The notes: generated by a model from the sequence alone, not told the origin. A stretch of 46,031 nucleotides of DNA from Bacteroidota bacterium (GCA_023394415.1 JAEXAR010000017.1:1-46031); one strand, 5' to 3'. Positions 17,228 to 25,854 are shown, counted from the stretch's first letter. A program made the numbers and translations.

Positions 17228-17955
17228 GCAAAAAGTGGCTTGAACGCACTGAACTTTTAATTAAAGAGAAAGGACTTGAAAAACTTCAAAATGCCCATGT
17301 AATGGTAGTTGGTTTGGGAGGTGTAGGTTCTTTCGCTGCCGAGTTTCTCGCTAGAGCAGGAATTGGCAACATGACTATTGTGGATGGTGATACCGTAGAT
17401 ATAACCAACATCAACCGACAATTGCCAGCACTTCATTCCACAATTGGAAAGACGAAAGCTGAAATTGTTGCGGTAAGACTTTTAGATGTTAATCCTGAAC
17501 TAAATCTGAACGTAAGAACCGAATTTTTGAACCCCGAAAATATGGGAGAAATCCTGGATTCTGAAAATTTAGATTACGTTCTAGATTGTATCGACAGTGT
17601 TTCCCCGAAGCTATCATTAATAAAAGAATCGCGTAGAAGAAAAATAAAAATCATCTCGTGTATGGGTGCCGGAGGAAAAATGGACGCCACAAAAATTCAG
17701 GTAAAAGACATCAGCAAAACCCATAACTGCTATCTTGCAAAACAGGTGAGAAAAAGGCTGAAACGCGAAAGTAATATTGTAAAAGGTTTTAAGTGCGTTT
17801 TCTCCACGGAACTTCAGAATGAGGAAAGCTTGAAAATGACAGACGGAACCAACTTTAAGCGTTCTTTCTACGGAACTATAAGTTTTATCCCGGCAGCATT
17901 TGGTTTGCACGCTGCAGGAGAAGTAATCAATTATCTATTGAAACGAGAGGGATAA
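17224..17955 (+). CDS. tcdA: tRNA threonylcarbamoyladenosine dehydratase
   Basis: TcdA (CsdL/YgdL) uses ATP to cyclise t6A37 of tRNAs to ct6A. The 243-residue protein is an E1-like ThiF/MoeB-family enzyme: nucleotide-binding GLGGVGSFAAEFLARAG (about 30-46), DGDTVDITNINRQLPA with the conserved Asn-x-x-Arg, and CIDSVSPKLSLI. The zinc CxxC pairs of MoeB are absent and the C-terminal GTISFIPAAFGLHAA is as in TcdA. It overlaps tatD by four bases. Confidence 0.92.
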   Translation: MSKKWLERTELLIKEKGLEKLQNAHVMVVGLGGVGSFAAEFLARAGIGNMTIVDGDTVDITNINRQLPALHSTIGKTKAEIVAVRLLDVNPELNLNVRTEFLNPENMGEILDSENLDYVLDCIDSVSPKLSLIKESRRRKIKIISCMGAGGKMDATKIQVKDISKTHNCYLAKQVRKRLKRESNIVKGFKCVFSTELQNEESLKMTDGTNFKRSFYGTISFIPAAFGLHAAGEVINYLLKREG

Positions 17956-18065
17956 ATGCAAAGCTGCAAAACCAATTAAATAAAATTTCGATTAAAAAGG
18001 CACAAAATCAGAGGTTTTTAATTTAAACTACTTTAATATTCGCCTTAAAACCAATAATTTAGAGC

Positions 18066-18073
18066 TAAATTTG
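18066..18073 (+). promoter_or_regulatory. -7 promoter element for rnpA
   Basis: TAAATTTG, a perfect TAnnTTTG box, ends 19 bases before the rnpA ATG. It lies in the 137-bp gap after tcdA. No TTG at normal spacing. Confidence 0.45.
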
Positions 18074-18092
18074 AGCCTTTGCATTAAATAAA

Positions 18093-18452
18093 ATGAAAGA
18101 ATTTGGATATCCAAGACAGGAGAAACTAAAACAGAAAACAGAAATTTCACTTCTCTTTGATAAAGGAAGGTGGAAAACCTGTGGGAATATCCGAATTATT
18201 AGTCTAAACGATGATTCGCTATCAAATCAAAAAATTGGTGTTTCCGTATCAAAACGAAATTTCAAAAAAGCTGTAGATCGCAACCGAGTAAAAAGACTCT
18301 TACGAGAAGTTTATCGACTCAATAAAGATACTTTCACAGAGCGATTTGGCAACAATTCACTTTCGATGCTTTTTTGGATTTCGAAAGACTTACCCCAACA
18401 TTATAACGAGGTAGAACAGGACTTTCTAAACCTCTGTAAATCAAAAAAATAA
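18093..18452 (+). CDS. rnpA: Ribonuclease P protein component
   Basis: RnpA is the protein cofactor that helps the RNase P RNA bind and cut precursor tRNAs. The 119-residue basic protein contains the family signature KRNFKKAVDRNRVKRLLREVYR (about 56-77) with the RNR motif. An N-terminal LKQKTEISLLFDKGRW matches the usual start of the fold. It is not next to rpmH or yidD here, unlike many bacteria, but is followed by a DUF4126 gene 66 bases away. Confidence 0.95.
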   Translation: MKEFGYPRQEKLKQKTEISLLFDKGRWKTCGNIRIISLNDDSLSNQKIGVSVSKRNFKKAVDRNRVKRLLREVYRLNKDTFTERFGNNSLSMLFWISKDLPQHYNEVEQDFLNLCKSKK

Positions 18453-18480
18453 ATTTTAACATTTATTAGCACGCTTTTTG

Positions 18481-18488
18481 TAAATTTG
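18481..18488 (+). promoter_or_regulatory. -7 promoter element for the DUF4126 gene
   Basis: TAAATTTG (TAnnTTTG) lies 30 bases before the ATG at 18519 in the gap after rnpA. Only this element is convincing. Confidence 0.45.
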
Positions 18489-18518
18489 GGTGTAAATAAA
18501 CTATAATCTTTTAAAAAA

Positions 18519-19166
18519 ATGTTAGATAACATTCCTTATTTACCTTATGCCATCAGTGCTTTTATTGGTATTGGTTTGGCTGCTGCAAGCGGTTTCAGAG
18601 TGTTTTTACCAATGTTTGCAGTGAGTTTGGCCTCATACATGGGTTGGATTCCTATGAATGACACTTTTGCTTGGCTATCAGGGTTACCAACGCTTATCAC
18701 AACGGGTATTGCAACTGTTGTAGAAATTTTAGCGTACTACATTCCTTATGTGGATCATTTGCTTGATACGCTTTCAGTACCTTTAGCGACTGTTGCAGGT
18801 TCAGTTTTGTTTGCAAGTCAGTTTGCTGACATCGGAACTTTTCCGCAATGGGCTTTAGCTTTGATTGCAGGTGGGGGTACTGCTGCAGCAATTAGTTCCG
18901 GATTTGCAGGAACACGGGCTGCTTCTACAGCAACAACCGGAGGATTAGGAAATTCCGTCGTCGCAACTACTGAAACAGCCGGAGCCGGAATTATGTCAGT
19001 ACTTGCAATGGCAGCTCCTATTATTGCAGGGATTGCAGCGATTATATTAGTTATTGTAGTTATCATTTTAGGTAGAAAAATCTGGAATAAATTCAGAAAC
19101 TACAATAGTGATCGTCCCTCGAAAATTATTGAGGTCGAAACTGTTGAAACAAGGCATTTAGAATAA
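18519..19166 (+). CDS. DUF4126 multi-pass membrane protein
   Basis: The 215-residue protein matches the DUF4126 pattern: an N-terminal GIGLAAASGFRVFLPMFAVSLA segment, LAYYIPYVDHLLDTLSVPLA in the middle, and a Gly/Ala/Thr-rich stretch before the last membrane helix (about 165-190), ending in a charged tail. Five or so hydrophobic segments are evident. Function is not established for the family. It is followed by a strong terminator at 19190-19218. Confidence 0.85.
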   Translation: MLDNIPYLPYAISAFIGIGLAAASGFRVFLPMFAVSLASYMGWIPMNDTFAWLSGLPTLITTGIATVVEILAYYIPYVDHLLDTLSVPLATVAGSVLFASQFADIGTFPQWALALIAGGGTAAAISSGFAGTRAASTATTGGLGNSVVATTETAGAGIMSVLAMAAPIIAGIAAIILVIVVIILGRKIWNKFRNYNSDRPSKIIEVETVETRHLE

Positions 19167-19189
19167 AATTTGATCCTATAAAAAAATGA

Positions 19190-19218
19190 TTCCTCTGAAC
19201 TTTCAGAGGAATTTTTTT
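19190..19218. terminator. Bidirectional terminator between convergent genes
   Basis: A perfect 9-bp stem (ttcctctga 19190-19198, tcagaggaa 19203-19211) with a 4-nt loop is followed by seven T and preceded by a run of A. This is classical terminator polarity on both strands. It serves the DUF4126 gene and may also stop readthrough from the minus-strand TauE gene. Confidence 0.85.
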
Positions 19219-19276
19219 ATTAAATGTAGGTTGTATTTATTAATTCAATTTAAAGCATTCTCACAATTACGTTAAT

Positions 19277-19651
19277 CTACTTTTGGAAGAACATTTTAAC
19301 CGCTACAATAAACATTAGCACAGCGAAAGCTTTTCTCAAAGTTTCCTGCGACAGTGAAATTGCGGTTTTGCTTCCCAAATAACTTCCCAAAACAAAACCG
19401 GCTCCGAGTAGAAGTGCCGTTTTAAAGTCTACATTTCCGGCTTTATAATAATTCATCACCCCAAAAATCCCTACAGGAATCATTAGTAATGCCAAAGTTG
19501 TTCCTTGCGCTTTATGTTGAGTAAAACCAAACATCAATACCAAAACCGGAACCATAATAATACCACCACCAATTCCAACAAGTCCGCTTAAATAACCTGC
19601 TATAAGACCTAAAATGATAAGGCCAATAATTAATGTAATGTCCATTTTCAT
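19277..19651 (-). CDS. Half-size TauE/SafE family membrane protein
   Basis: The 124-residue protein has four membrane segments and the TauE/SafE glycine motif LSGLVGIGGGIIMVPVLVLMF (about 22-42). Family members export sulfite or sulfonates; full-length proteins have about 250 residues and two such halves. This is one half only, so it would have to dimerise. A full-length paralogue lies in the sulfur cluster (35582-36373). An ATG two codons later (19645) is an equally possible start. Confidence 0.85.
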   Translation of the reverse strand: MKMDITLIIGLIILGLIAGYLSGLVGIGGGIIMVPVLVLMFGFTQHKAQGTTLALLMIPVGIFGVMNYYKAGNVDFKTALLLGAGFVLGSYLGSKTAISLSQETLRKAFAVLMFIVAVKMFFQK

Positions 19652-19702
19652 AATAATTTAGATTGAGACGCTTCGGCAAGCTCTGCGTGACAGTCGTTAG
19701 GT

Positions 19703-21325
19703 TTATTTATTGGTTCGCAAATCTTTTACTTCAGAGATTTTTTCGGCAAAGTAATCTGCTTTTTCAGGATGTTTTTGTTGCAAAGCTTCATAGGCTTTAA
19801 TGGCTTTGCTGTAAAGCCTTTGTTCTACATAAAGTTTCGCCAAAGTTTCGGTCATTAAGTGTGAAATATCGTCTGCTTTTTCTTTTACAACAAAATTGAT
19901 TTCTTCTTTTAATTTAGAGATTTTAGGTTCGTTTTCGATAAATTTTTCTATCGCTTTTTCCTTTATTTCTTCTTTAGAAACTTCCGGTTCTTTTCGATCA
20001 ATTTTCAACCAATTTTGCCACGTATTAATGAACTGTGGTATGTTACTGTCTTGAGTTTTTACTTCTTCAACTTTTGAAATTTCCGGTTCTACTGTTTTTT
20101 CTTCTTCAATTTTTGAAACATTTGGCGCAAAAAATGACACATTAAATACTGGTCTCTCTTCGGATTTTGAAACAGTTTCTTCAGGTTTTTCAGATTTTAA
20201 TTCCACTTGCTCTAAATCATCTGATTTATTTTGAACTTCCTGTATTTGTTCTTCTTTTTGAATTAAAGCATCGGGAGTATTTGAAGATAAAGACATCGGT
20301 TTCCATTGAGATTTCTGTGCTGAAAGGTCTTTTACCTCCGGTATTTCTTCATTTGGTTTAGCAACTTCAACATGTTCTTCGGTTACAATTTCGGAAGATT
20401 CCTCAACGTTAAGATCTTCAATTTTTTCTAAAGTAAATCCTTGAGTTTCTGCGAAATTGGTTTCAAAACTTATTGGTTCGTCCTCAACCACTTTCTTATC
20501 ATCAGGTTGGGATTGTTTTTTTGCTTTTATTTTGGCCTCCACTTCTGCAATGAGGCGCTTCATTTCCTCTTCGTGACGATTAGGCGTTTGTTTTGGTTGA
20601 TAGTTATTAATTTTATTTTCTACCGGAACGGCAACATTTGGCATAAAAGTCTCAATCCCGTGGAAACTTAAATCTCCTGAGTTTTCTTCAAGCGAATCTC
20701 CAGAACCAAGTTTTTCTAGAATTTCAGTATTTTGAATTTCAATTATAGAATCTACACTATCAATTTCAATATCTGAGTTATTGATTTCAATAATTCTTTC
20801 CTCTTCATAAACCATTTCTTGTGGTTCTGAAGATTCTTCTATTAGTTCTTCCGTTACATTTTCCTGTGGACTTTCATTTACTGAATTTTGAAGGTCGTTA
20901 GAAACATTTTCGTTTAAGAACTCTTCTTCACCTTCAAATAAAATTCTATTGCGTTCACCGTTTATTTCAACAAAACTTGGCTCCTTAAAATTGTTGATTT
21001 CAACGTTTTCAGGCGTTTTTGTCTCTAACTCTTGATCCGAATTTTCTTGTGGAATTGAAGATTCCGGAGTGAAATTACTTTCTGTTACATCAACTGCATT
21101 TTTATTGATAAAGTGGTAAAGAATTTTTTTATCAGTGGTGTAAGCAGCTGTTTTAGAAAGTTCTTTTGGGTAACTTTCAATATTAAACTGATGCGTCCCA
21201 TAAAGATATAATGCTCTGATATTCTGAATATAAGGCTTTGATTTAATCTCACTTTCAAGCAATTTTAAATCTTCGGACTGAATCTTCTCAGGATTTTTTA
21301 ATAATTCTAAAACTCGCGCATTCAT
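19703..21325 (-). CDS. Long acidic protein with C-terminal TPR-like motif
   Basis: The 540-residue protein has a small conserved N-terminal helical part (about 1-75, ARVLELLKNPEKIQSEDLKLLE) and then a long, Glu/Ser/Asn-rich and probably disordered linker (about 80-430). A C-terminal helical segment with a TPR-like stretch (ETLAKLYVEQRLYSKAIKAYEALQQKHPEKADYFAEKI) closes it. No signal peptide. It begins at the base after the lptE stop, so it is translationally coupled to lptE. I do not recognise a function; a scaffold role in envelope assembly is only a guess from the context. Confidence 0.75.
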   Translation of the reverse strand: MNARVLELLKNPEKIQSEDLKLLESEIKSKPYIQNIRALYLYGTHQFNIESYPKELSKTAAYTTDKKILYHFINKNAVDVTESNFTPESSIPQENSDQELETKTPENVEINNFKEPSFVEINGERNRILFEGEEEFLNENVSNDLQNSVNESPQENVTEELIEESSEPQEMVYEEERIIEINNSDIEIDSVDSIIEIQNTEILEKLGSGDSLEENSGDLSFHGIETFMPNVAVPVENKINNYQPKQTPNRHEEEMKRLIAEVEAKIKAKKQSQPDDKKVVEDEPISFETNFAETQGFTLEKIEDLNVEESSEIVTEEHVEVAKPNEEIPEVKDLSAQKSQWKPMSLSSNTPDALIQKEEQIQEVQNKSDDLEQVELKSEKPEETVSKSEERPVFNVSFFAPNVSKIEEEKTVEPEISKVEEVKTQDSNIPQFINTWQNWLKIDRKEPEVSKEEIKEKAIEKFIENEPKISKLKEEINFVVKEKADDISHLMTETLAKLYVEQRLYSKAIKAYEALQQKHPEKADYFAEKISEVKDLRTNK

Positions 21326-21892
21326 TTACCAATCTGCTATAATGTCGTTGAAAATTTTATTAATGATTCTTTCATTCACAATTTTAATTTGTGAAGCCTC
21401 TATCTGATTGATATCCAAATCACTGCTGAAAACAGATTCGTCGGAATATGTTCTGTCGAAACCCTTTTCAGGCTCAATCGCATTTTCGTAATGTACTTTT
21501 ACAGTAATCGTCAGTTTGTTTTGTGCCGCTTGTATTTGTCCACCTGTATTGGTACCAACCGGAGAGGAAATAGTAGTTGGTGAAATGGTATAATCTGTTA
21601 TTTCGCCTTCGATTAAAATATGTGGAGCTTCCGTTGTCCCTTTTAATGTGGTTCTTTGCAAAAAGCGATTGTTGATATCAATAGTAAACTGCTGCGCCAA
21701 AGTGGGATTCATTAAGCCTGCAGAATTGTTGATAAAATCCTTAATCTGGATGGTTTTTACATCCTCATGAAGGGTGTTTCCTTTAAAATTGTACACCGTA
21801 CAACTTTGAAGAAAAAAGAAAAACGATAAGAATAAAAAGAATTTTAAAAAATTCTTCGGACTTCGTGCTTCGGACTTCGGACTTTTTTTCAT
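21326..21892 (-). CDS. lptE: LptE-family LPS assembly lipoprotein
   Basis: LptE partners LptD in placing lipopolysaccharide in the outer membrane. The 188-residue protein has a long hydrophobic signal ending in FFFFLQSC (lipobox Cys near 30) and the family pattern YNFKGNTLHEDVKTIQIKDFINNS, FTIDINNRF, GEITDYTISP and KLTITVKVHYEN. The start overlaps the stop of the sigma-54 activator gene (ATGA). The first codons encode KKSPKSEARSPKN from a short repeated DNA unit (gaagtccga) at about 21850-21882, which looks like intergenic filler recruited into the leader. Confidence 0.87.
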   Translation of the reverse strand: MKKSPKSEARSPKNFLKFFLFLSFFFFLQSCTVYNFKGNTLHEDVKTIQIKDFINNSAGLMNPTLAQQFTIDINNRFLQRTTLKGTTEAPHILIEGEITDYTISPTTISSPVGTNTGGQIQAAQNKLTITVKVHYENAIEPEKGFDRTYSDESVFSSDLDINQIEASQIKIVNERIINKIFNDIIADW

Positions 21893-23175
21893 TCTTCTAA
21901 ATTATACTGTTTTATCTTTCTGTAAAGTGTTCTTTGAGAAATTCCCAATTCGTCAGCGGCTTTATTTCTTCTACCCTTGTGTTTTTCCAAAGCTCTTACA
22001 ATCAATTCTCTTTCGTTATTTTGGAGTGAGAGTGAAACCGGTTGTGTTTCTTCAATTTCAATATCTTCCACATCTTCATAGTCGTTTTCATTGGGATTTG
22101 AAATGATGGTTGGGTTTACCGGATTTCTGTTTCCGTTTTCAAAATATAAAAGAGAATTTGGATTGGCATTCTGGGTTTCAGGCGTATAAATTCTGTTGAT
22201 TAAATCCTGCTCCTGATTGCTGAAACTTCCGTTTCCTCTGTTCTTTATCAGTTCCGAAGTTAAGGATTTTAAATCATTTATATCGTTGCGCATATCGAAA
22301 AGGATTTTGTACATAATTTCCCTTTCTGAATGAAATTCTGAATTTGAAATTGAGCCCGGCTGATTTTTCTGAACCACTGCAGGAAGATTAGTCTGCATCG
22401 GAATATATTCTGCCAAACGCACAGAATTGACTTCTCTTTTTTGTTCAACAACCGTCATTTGCTCTACCAAATTTCTTAACTGACGTACATTTCCCGGAAA
22501 TGAGTAGCTCTCCAGATAAGTTACGGCATCATCAGTAAGTTGAAGTTCAGGCATTCTGTATTTTTCAGCAAAATCAATCGCAAATTTTCTAAAAAGTAAG
22601 TGAATATCACCTTTTCTTTCTCGTAAAGCCGGCATATCGATTTGAACGGTGTTCAAACGGTAATATAAGTCCTCACGGAAACGCCCGTCTTGAATGGCTT
22701 TCATCATATTTACATTGGTAGCAGCCACAATTCGCACATTTGTTTTTTGCACTTGTGAGGATCCCACTTTCATAAACTCACCACTTTCTAAAACACGAAG
22801 CAACCTAACTTGCGTTTGTAAAGGAAGTTCACCGACTTCATCCAAAAATATCGTTCCGCCATCAGCAACTTCAAAATAACCTTTTCTGGTGGAAGTTGCT
22901 CCAGTAAATGCGCCTTTTTCGTGCCCAAAAAGTTCGGAATCTATTGTTCCTTCGGGAATTGCACCGCAGTTTACCACGATGTAAGGTTGGTGTTTTCTCT
23001 TAGATTCGGCGTGAATAATTTTTGGAATAAATTCTTTTCCGGTTCCAGATTCTCCGATAACCAAAACAGTAATATCAGTCGGCGCAACCTGAATTGATTT
23101 TTCTAAAGCGCGGTTTAAAGCGGGATAATTCCCGATAATTCCGAAGCGGTTTTTTATGGATTGTAGTTCGTTCAT
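21889..23175 (-). CDS. Sigma-54-dependent transcriptional activator without receiver domain
   Basis: The 428-residue protein begins directly with the AAA+ domain (about 10-250). It has Walker A GESGTGKE, the sigma-54 contact loop GAFTGA, Walker B with IFLDEVGELPL and the R-finger region FREDLYYRLN. A variable linker follows (about 255-385). A Fis-type helix-turn-helix ends the protein (NKAADELGISQRTLYRKIKQYN). There is no N-terminal sensory or phosphoacceptor domain, so activity is probably set by expression or partner proteins. It is coupled to lptE by a four-base overlap. Confidence 0.93.
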   Translation of the reverse strand: MNELQSIKNRFGIIGNYPALNRALEKSIQVAPTDITVLVIGESGTGKEFIPKIIHAESKRKHQPYIVVNCGAIPEGTIDSELFGHEKGAFTGATSTRKGYFEVADGGTIFLDEVGELPLQTQVRLLRVLESGEFMKVGSSQVQKTNVRIVAATNVNMMKAIQDGRFREDLYYRLNTVQIDMPALRERKGDIHLLFRKFAIDFAEKYRMPELQLTDDAVTYLESYSFPGNVRQLRNLVEQMTVVEQKREVNSVRLAEYIPMQTNLPAVVQKNQPGSISNSEFHSEREIMYKILFDMRNDINDLKSLTSELIKNRGNGSFSNQEQDLINRIYTPETQNANPNSLLYFENGNRNPVNPTIISNPNENDYEDVEDIEIEETQPVSLSLQNNERELIVRALEKHKGRRNKAADELGISQRTLYRKIKQYNLEE

Positions 23176-23225
23176 TTTTAATTCTTTAATAGAATGTTTT
23201 TTTTGAATAATTCAATTTTAAATCA

Positions 23226-24350
23226 TTATCCTTTTTCATATTTCTCCAATTCTTTTTCAATTTCCTCAATCGTAGGAAGTTTGCTTTTCAAGTTTTCAGG
23301 TAAATTTTGAGTTAGAATAAATTCGCTCACTCCAATAGGTTTTGACATTCCTCGCAAAGCAAATTCTACCTCCAAATTATTTTTGGATTTGCAAAGCAAT
23401 AAACCAATCGTTGGATTATCGTCGGATTTTTTTAACAAATCATCAATGGCTGAAAGGTAAAAATTCATTTTTCCTGCAAATTCAGGGACGAATTTGGTGT
23501 TTTTCAAGTCGATAACGACATAACATTTCAAATGAATGTGATAAAACAGCAAATCAATATAATAATCGTTCTCCGTAATATTGAAATGGTATTGTCTCGC
23601 GACAAACGCAAAGCCTTTTCCCAATTCTAAAAGAAATTTCTGAACGTGTTCAATGAGTTGGTTTTCAATGTCTTTTTCACGGTGCTTTTCGTCCAAAGAA
23701 AGAAACCCAAAAATGTATGGGTCTTTCAAAACTTGTTGTGCTAAATCTGAAAAAGGTTCAATTAAAGTATTTGAAAAATTGTTGATTGATTTTCCCTGTC
23801 TTGCAAATAATCCGTTTTCTATTTGTAAGGCAAGAAGATTTCTACTCCATTGATTTTCAATGGTTTTTTCAATGTAAAAATTAGCTTCTTCCAAAGATTT
23901 TGACTTGGAAAAAATAAGAATATTGTGTCCCCACGGAATTTGTGCAACAAGTTGTTGCGAAAATGTATTTTGCTGATTATCAGAATCATCAAATTGTGCA
24001 ACAGGCTGTTGCACAATTTCACTTGAGGTTTTATCTTCTAATTGGGCAACAGCTTGTTGCCCAATTGTATTTTGATTGTAAAAATTGTAAAAATTTCTAC
24101 AATAAATTAGATTTCTAACTGAAAATCCCGACATTTCGGGAAACTCCTCCTTCAAATCTTTTGAAAGATTATCAATCAATTTGCTTCCCCAAACTTTTTC
24201 TTTTTCGGAAATTATTTTTCCTAAATCCCAGTAAAATCCGATTAGAGCCACATTCACAGCCAACGTCGCTTTCAATTGGCTCACTCTGATTTTAGATTTT
24301 AAATCAATCAGCCAATTTTTATAATCGTTATTGGAAATTAGTTCTTTCAT
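23226..24350 (-). CDS. YhcG/DUF1016-type PDDEXK nuclease-domain protein
   Basis: The 374-residue protein has the DUF1016 N-terminal domain (YKNWLIDLKSKIRVSQLKATLAVN, about 8-31, then YWDLGKIISEKE) and the C-terminal PDDEXK domain (about 215-360). Visible nuclease motifs are FVARQYHFNI, DYYIDLLFYH and YVVIDLKNTKF. Between the domains a variable region carries three QQxVAQ repeats encoded by DNA palindromes (23944-24066). I start it at ATG 24350; an upstream extension would read through a palindrome. The gene sits between miaB and the sigma-54 gene, suggesting an accessory insertion. Family members are linked to phage defence or DNA repair, but the role is not settled. Confidence 0.85.
   Translation of the reverse strand: MKELISNNDYKNWLIDLKSKIRVSQLKATLAVNVALIGFYWDLGKIISEKEKVWGSKLIDNLSKDLKEEFPEMSGFSVRNLIYCRNFYNFYNQNTIGQQAVAQLEDKTSSEIVQQPVAQFDDSDNQQNTFSQQLVAQIPWGHNILIFSKSKSLEEANFYIEKTIENQWSRNLLALQIENGLFARQGKSINNFSNTLIEPFSDLAQQVLKDPYIFGFLSLDEKHREKDIENQLIEHVQKFLLELGKGFAFVARQYHFNITENDYYIDLLFYHIHLKCYVVIDLKNTKFVPEFAGKMNFYLSAIDDLLKKSDDNPTIGLLLCKSKNNLEVEFALRGMSKPIGVSEFILTQNLPENLKSKLPTIEEIEKELEKYEKG
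23944..24066. repeat. Three in-frame palindromes inside the yhcG-type gene
   Basis: Palindrome 1 is at 23944-23958 (7-bp arms GCAACAA/TTGTTGC), palindrome 2 at 23991-24019 (perfect 14-bp arms, 1-nt centre) and palindrome 3 at 24040-24066 (12-bp arms, 3-nt centre). Centres are 54 and 48 bp apart, whole numbers of codons, and each encodes QQ(L/P/A)VAQ. All share the GCAACA/TGTTGC core. Confidence 0.85.
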
Positions 24351-24390
24351 ACAAATGATTTGAGATTTGAAATTTGAGATTCCTTTGGTT

Positions 24391-24421
24391 AACCTTATAG
24401 GTTTCTGAAACCTATAAGGTT
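24391..24421. repeat. Perfect 15-bp-arm palindrome at the miaB stop codon
   Basis: AACCTTATAGGTTTC (24391-24405) and GAAACCTATAAGGTT (24407-24421) form a perfect stem with a single-base centre. It includes the miaB stop codon (24412-24414) and the last codons of that gene. No T run follows on the minus strand, so it is not a classical terminator. Such GAAACCTATAAGG palindromes are, as far as I recall, dispersed in flavobacterial genomes. Confidence 0.8.
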
Positions 24422-25854
24422 TCCACCGTTTTCCCCAAAAGTGTTCCCTGTGTATTATCGTACACAAAAACAGTCACAATGTCGCCGATTTTTTGTCCTT
24501 CTAATTTATCAAAAACACAAACTGCGTTTTGGGAATTTCTGCCTTTCCATTGGTTTTCATTCTTTTTGGAAGTGCCTTCAATCAAAATTTCGTGATTTCT
24601 TCCGGTGTAAGATTTCATTCGCATTCTGGAAAGTTCGCCTTGCAACGCGATGACTTCTGCTAATCTTCTTTGTTTTATATCTGCAGGAACATCATCTTCC
24701 ATCTTTTTGTGAGCAGGAGTTCCAGGTCTTTCGGAATAGGCAAACATATAACCGTAATCGTATTCCACTTCTCGCATTAAACTCAAAGTCATTTGGTGGT
24801 CTTCTTCTGTTTCGCCACAAAAACCGACAATCATATCTTGTGAAAATGCAATATCGGGAATGATTTCTTTGGCTTTTTTAATGAGATTCAAATATTCTTC
24901 TCTTGTATGTTGGCGGTTCATTTTTTCTAAAATTCGGTCGCTTCCGCTTTGAACAGGAAGGTGAATATATTTGCAAATGTTGTCGTGTTTCGCCATCACT
25001 TCGAAAACATCGGTCGTCATATCGTGCGGATTGGAAGTGGAGAAACGAATTCGCATTCCCGGAACTGCATTAGCAACCATATCAAGCAATTGTGCGAAAT
25101 TTACTGCCGTTAATTTCTGTAAATCAGAAGCATTTTTAAAATCTTTTTTTGCGCCGCCACCAAACCAAAGGTAAGAATCCACGTTTTGACCAAGCAAAGT
25201 GATTTCTTTGTAACCGTTGTTCCACAAATCTTTACATTCTTCAACAATCGAATGCGGATCGCGGCTTCTTTCTCGACCTCTTGTAAACGGAACCACGCAA
25301 AAGGTGCACATATTATCGCATCCACGAGTGATGGTAACAAACGCTGTAACTCCGTTTCCGCCTAAACGAACCGGATTGATGTCGGCGTAAGTTTCTTCTT
25401 TGGAAAGAATAACGTTAATCGCATCTCTTCCGTCTTCAGTTTCCTTTAATAAATTGGGTAAATCTCTGTAAGCATCGGGACCAACAACCAAATCCACCAA
25501 ATGTTCTTCTTCCAAAAATTTGGTTTTCAAACGTTCCGCCATGCATCCAAGAACGCCAACGGTAAGATTTGGATTTTCTTTTTTCTGATTTTTGAATTGC
25601 GAAAGGCGCATCCTTACAGTTTGCTCCGCTTTTTCACGAATGGAACAAGTATTTAAGAGAATTAAATCTGCTTCTTCAACATTCAAAGTCGTGTTATAGC
25701 CTTGTTCGTTGAGAATTGAAGCCACAATTTCAGAATCGGAGAAATTCATTTGGCAACCGTAACTTTCCAAAAATAATTTTTTAGAATTTTCGGGTTTTTC
25801 AGCGATGGCAAATGCTTCGCCTTGTTTAGTTTCGTCTATGTATTTTTCTTGCAC
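24412..25854 (-). CDS. miaB: tRNA-2-methylthio-N6-dimethylallyladenosine synthase
   Basis: MiaB is a radical SAM enzyme that adds a methylthio group to i6A37 of tRNAs. The order of domains is UPF0004 (SYGCQMNFSDSEIV, NTCSIREKAEQ, GVLGCMAERL), radical SAM (RGCDNMCTFCVVP, Cx3Cx2C) and TRAM (about 410-480). I prefer the GTG at 25854 (reading VQEKYIDETKQGEAFAIAEK, 480 residues). The frame extends 11 codons further to another GTG, but that part is a GAAACTTGA-type repetitive sequence. No ATG is available in the N-terminal region before QMNF. The stop lies inside a palindrome. Confidence 0.94.
   Translation of the reverse strand: MQEKYIDETKQGEAFAIAEKPENSKKLFLESYGCQMNFSDSEIVASILNEQGYNTTLNVEEADLILLNTCSIREKAEQTVRMRLSQFKNQKKENPNLTVGVLGCMAERLKTKFLEEEHLVDLVVGPDAYRDLPNLLKETEDGRDAINVILSKEETYADINPVRLGGNGVTAFVTITRGCDNMCTFCVVPFTRGRERSRDPHSIVEECKDLWNNGYKEITLLGQNVDSYLWFGGGAKKDFKNASDLQKLTAVNFAQLLDMVANAVPGMRIRFSTSNPHDMTTDVFEVMAKHDNICKYIHLPVQSGSDRILEKMNRQHTREEYLNLIKKAKEIIPDIAFSQDMIVGFCGETEEDHQMTLSLMREVEYDYGYMFAYSERPGTPAHKKMEDDVPADIKQRRLAEVIALQGELSRMRMKSYTGRNHEILIEGTSKKNENQWKGRNSQNAVCVFDKLEGQKIGDIVTVFVYDNTQGTLLGKTVETL

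Noticed and set aside
23944..24066. Regularly spaced palindromes considered as a short CRISPR array
   Set aside because: Units are unequal in length, lie in frame inside an intact gene, encode a repeated peptide and have no cas genes nearby.
24351..24467. N-terminal extension of the YhcG-type protein
   Set aside because: It overlaps miaB and the palindrome at 24391-24421; the domain starts normally at the ATG at 24350.
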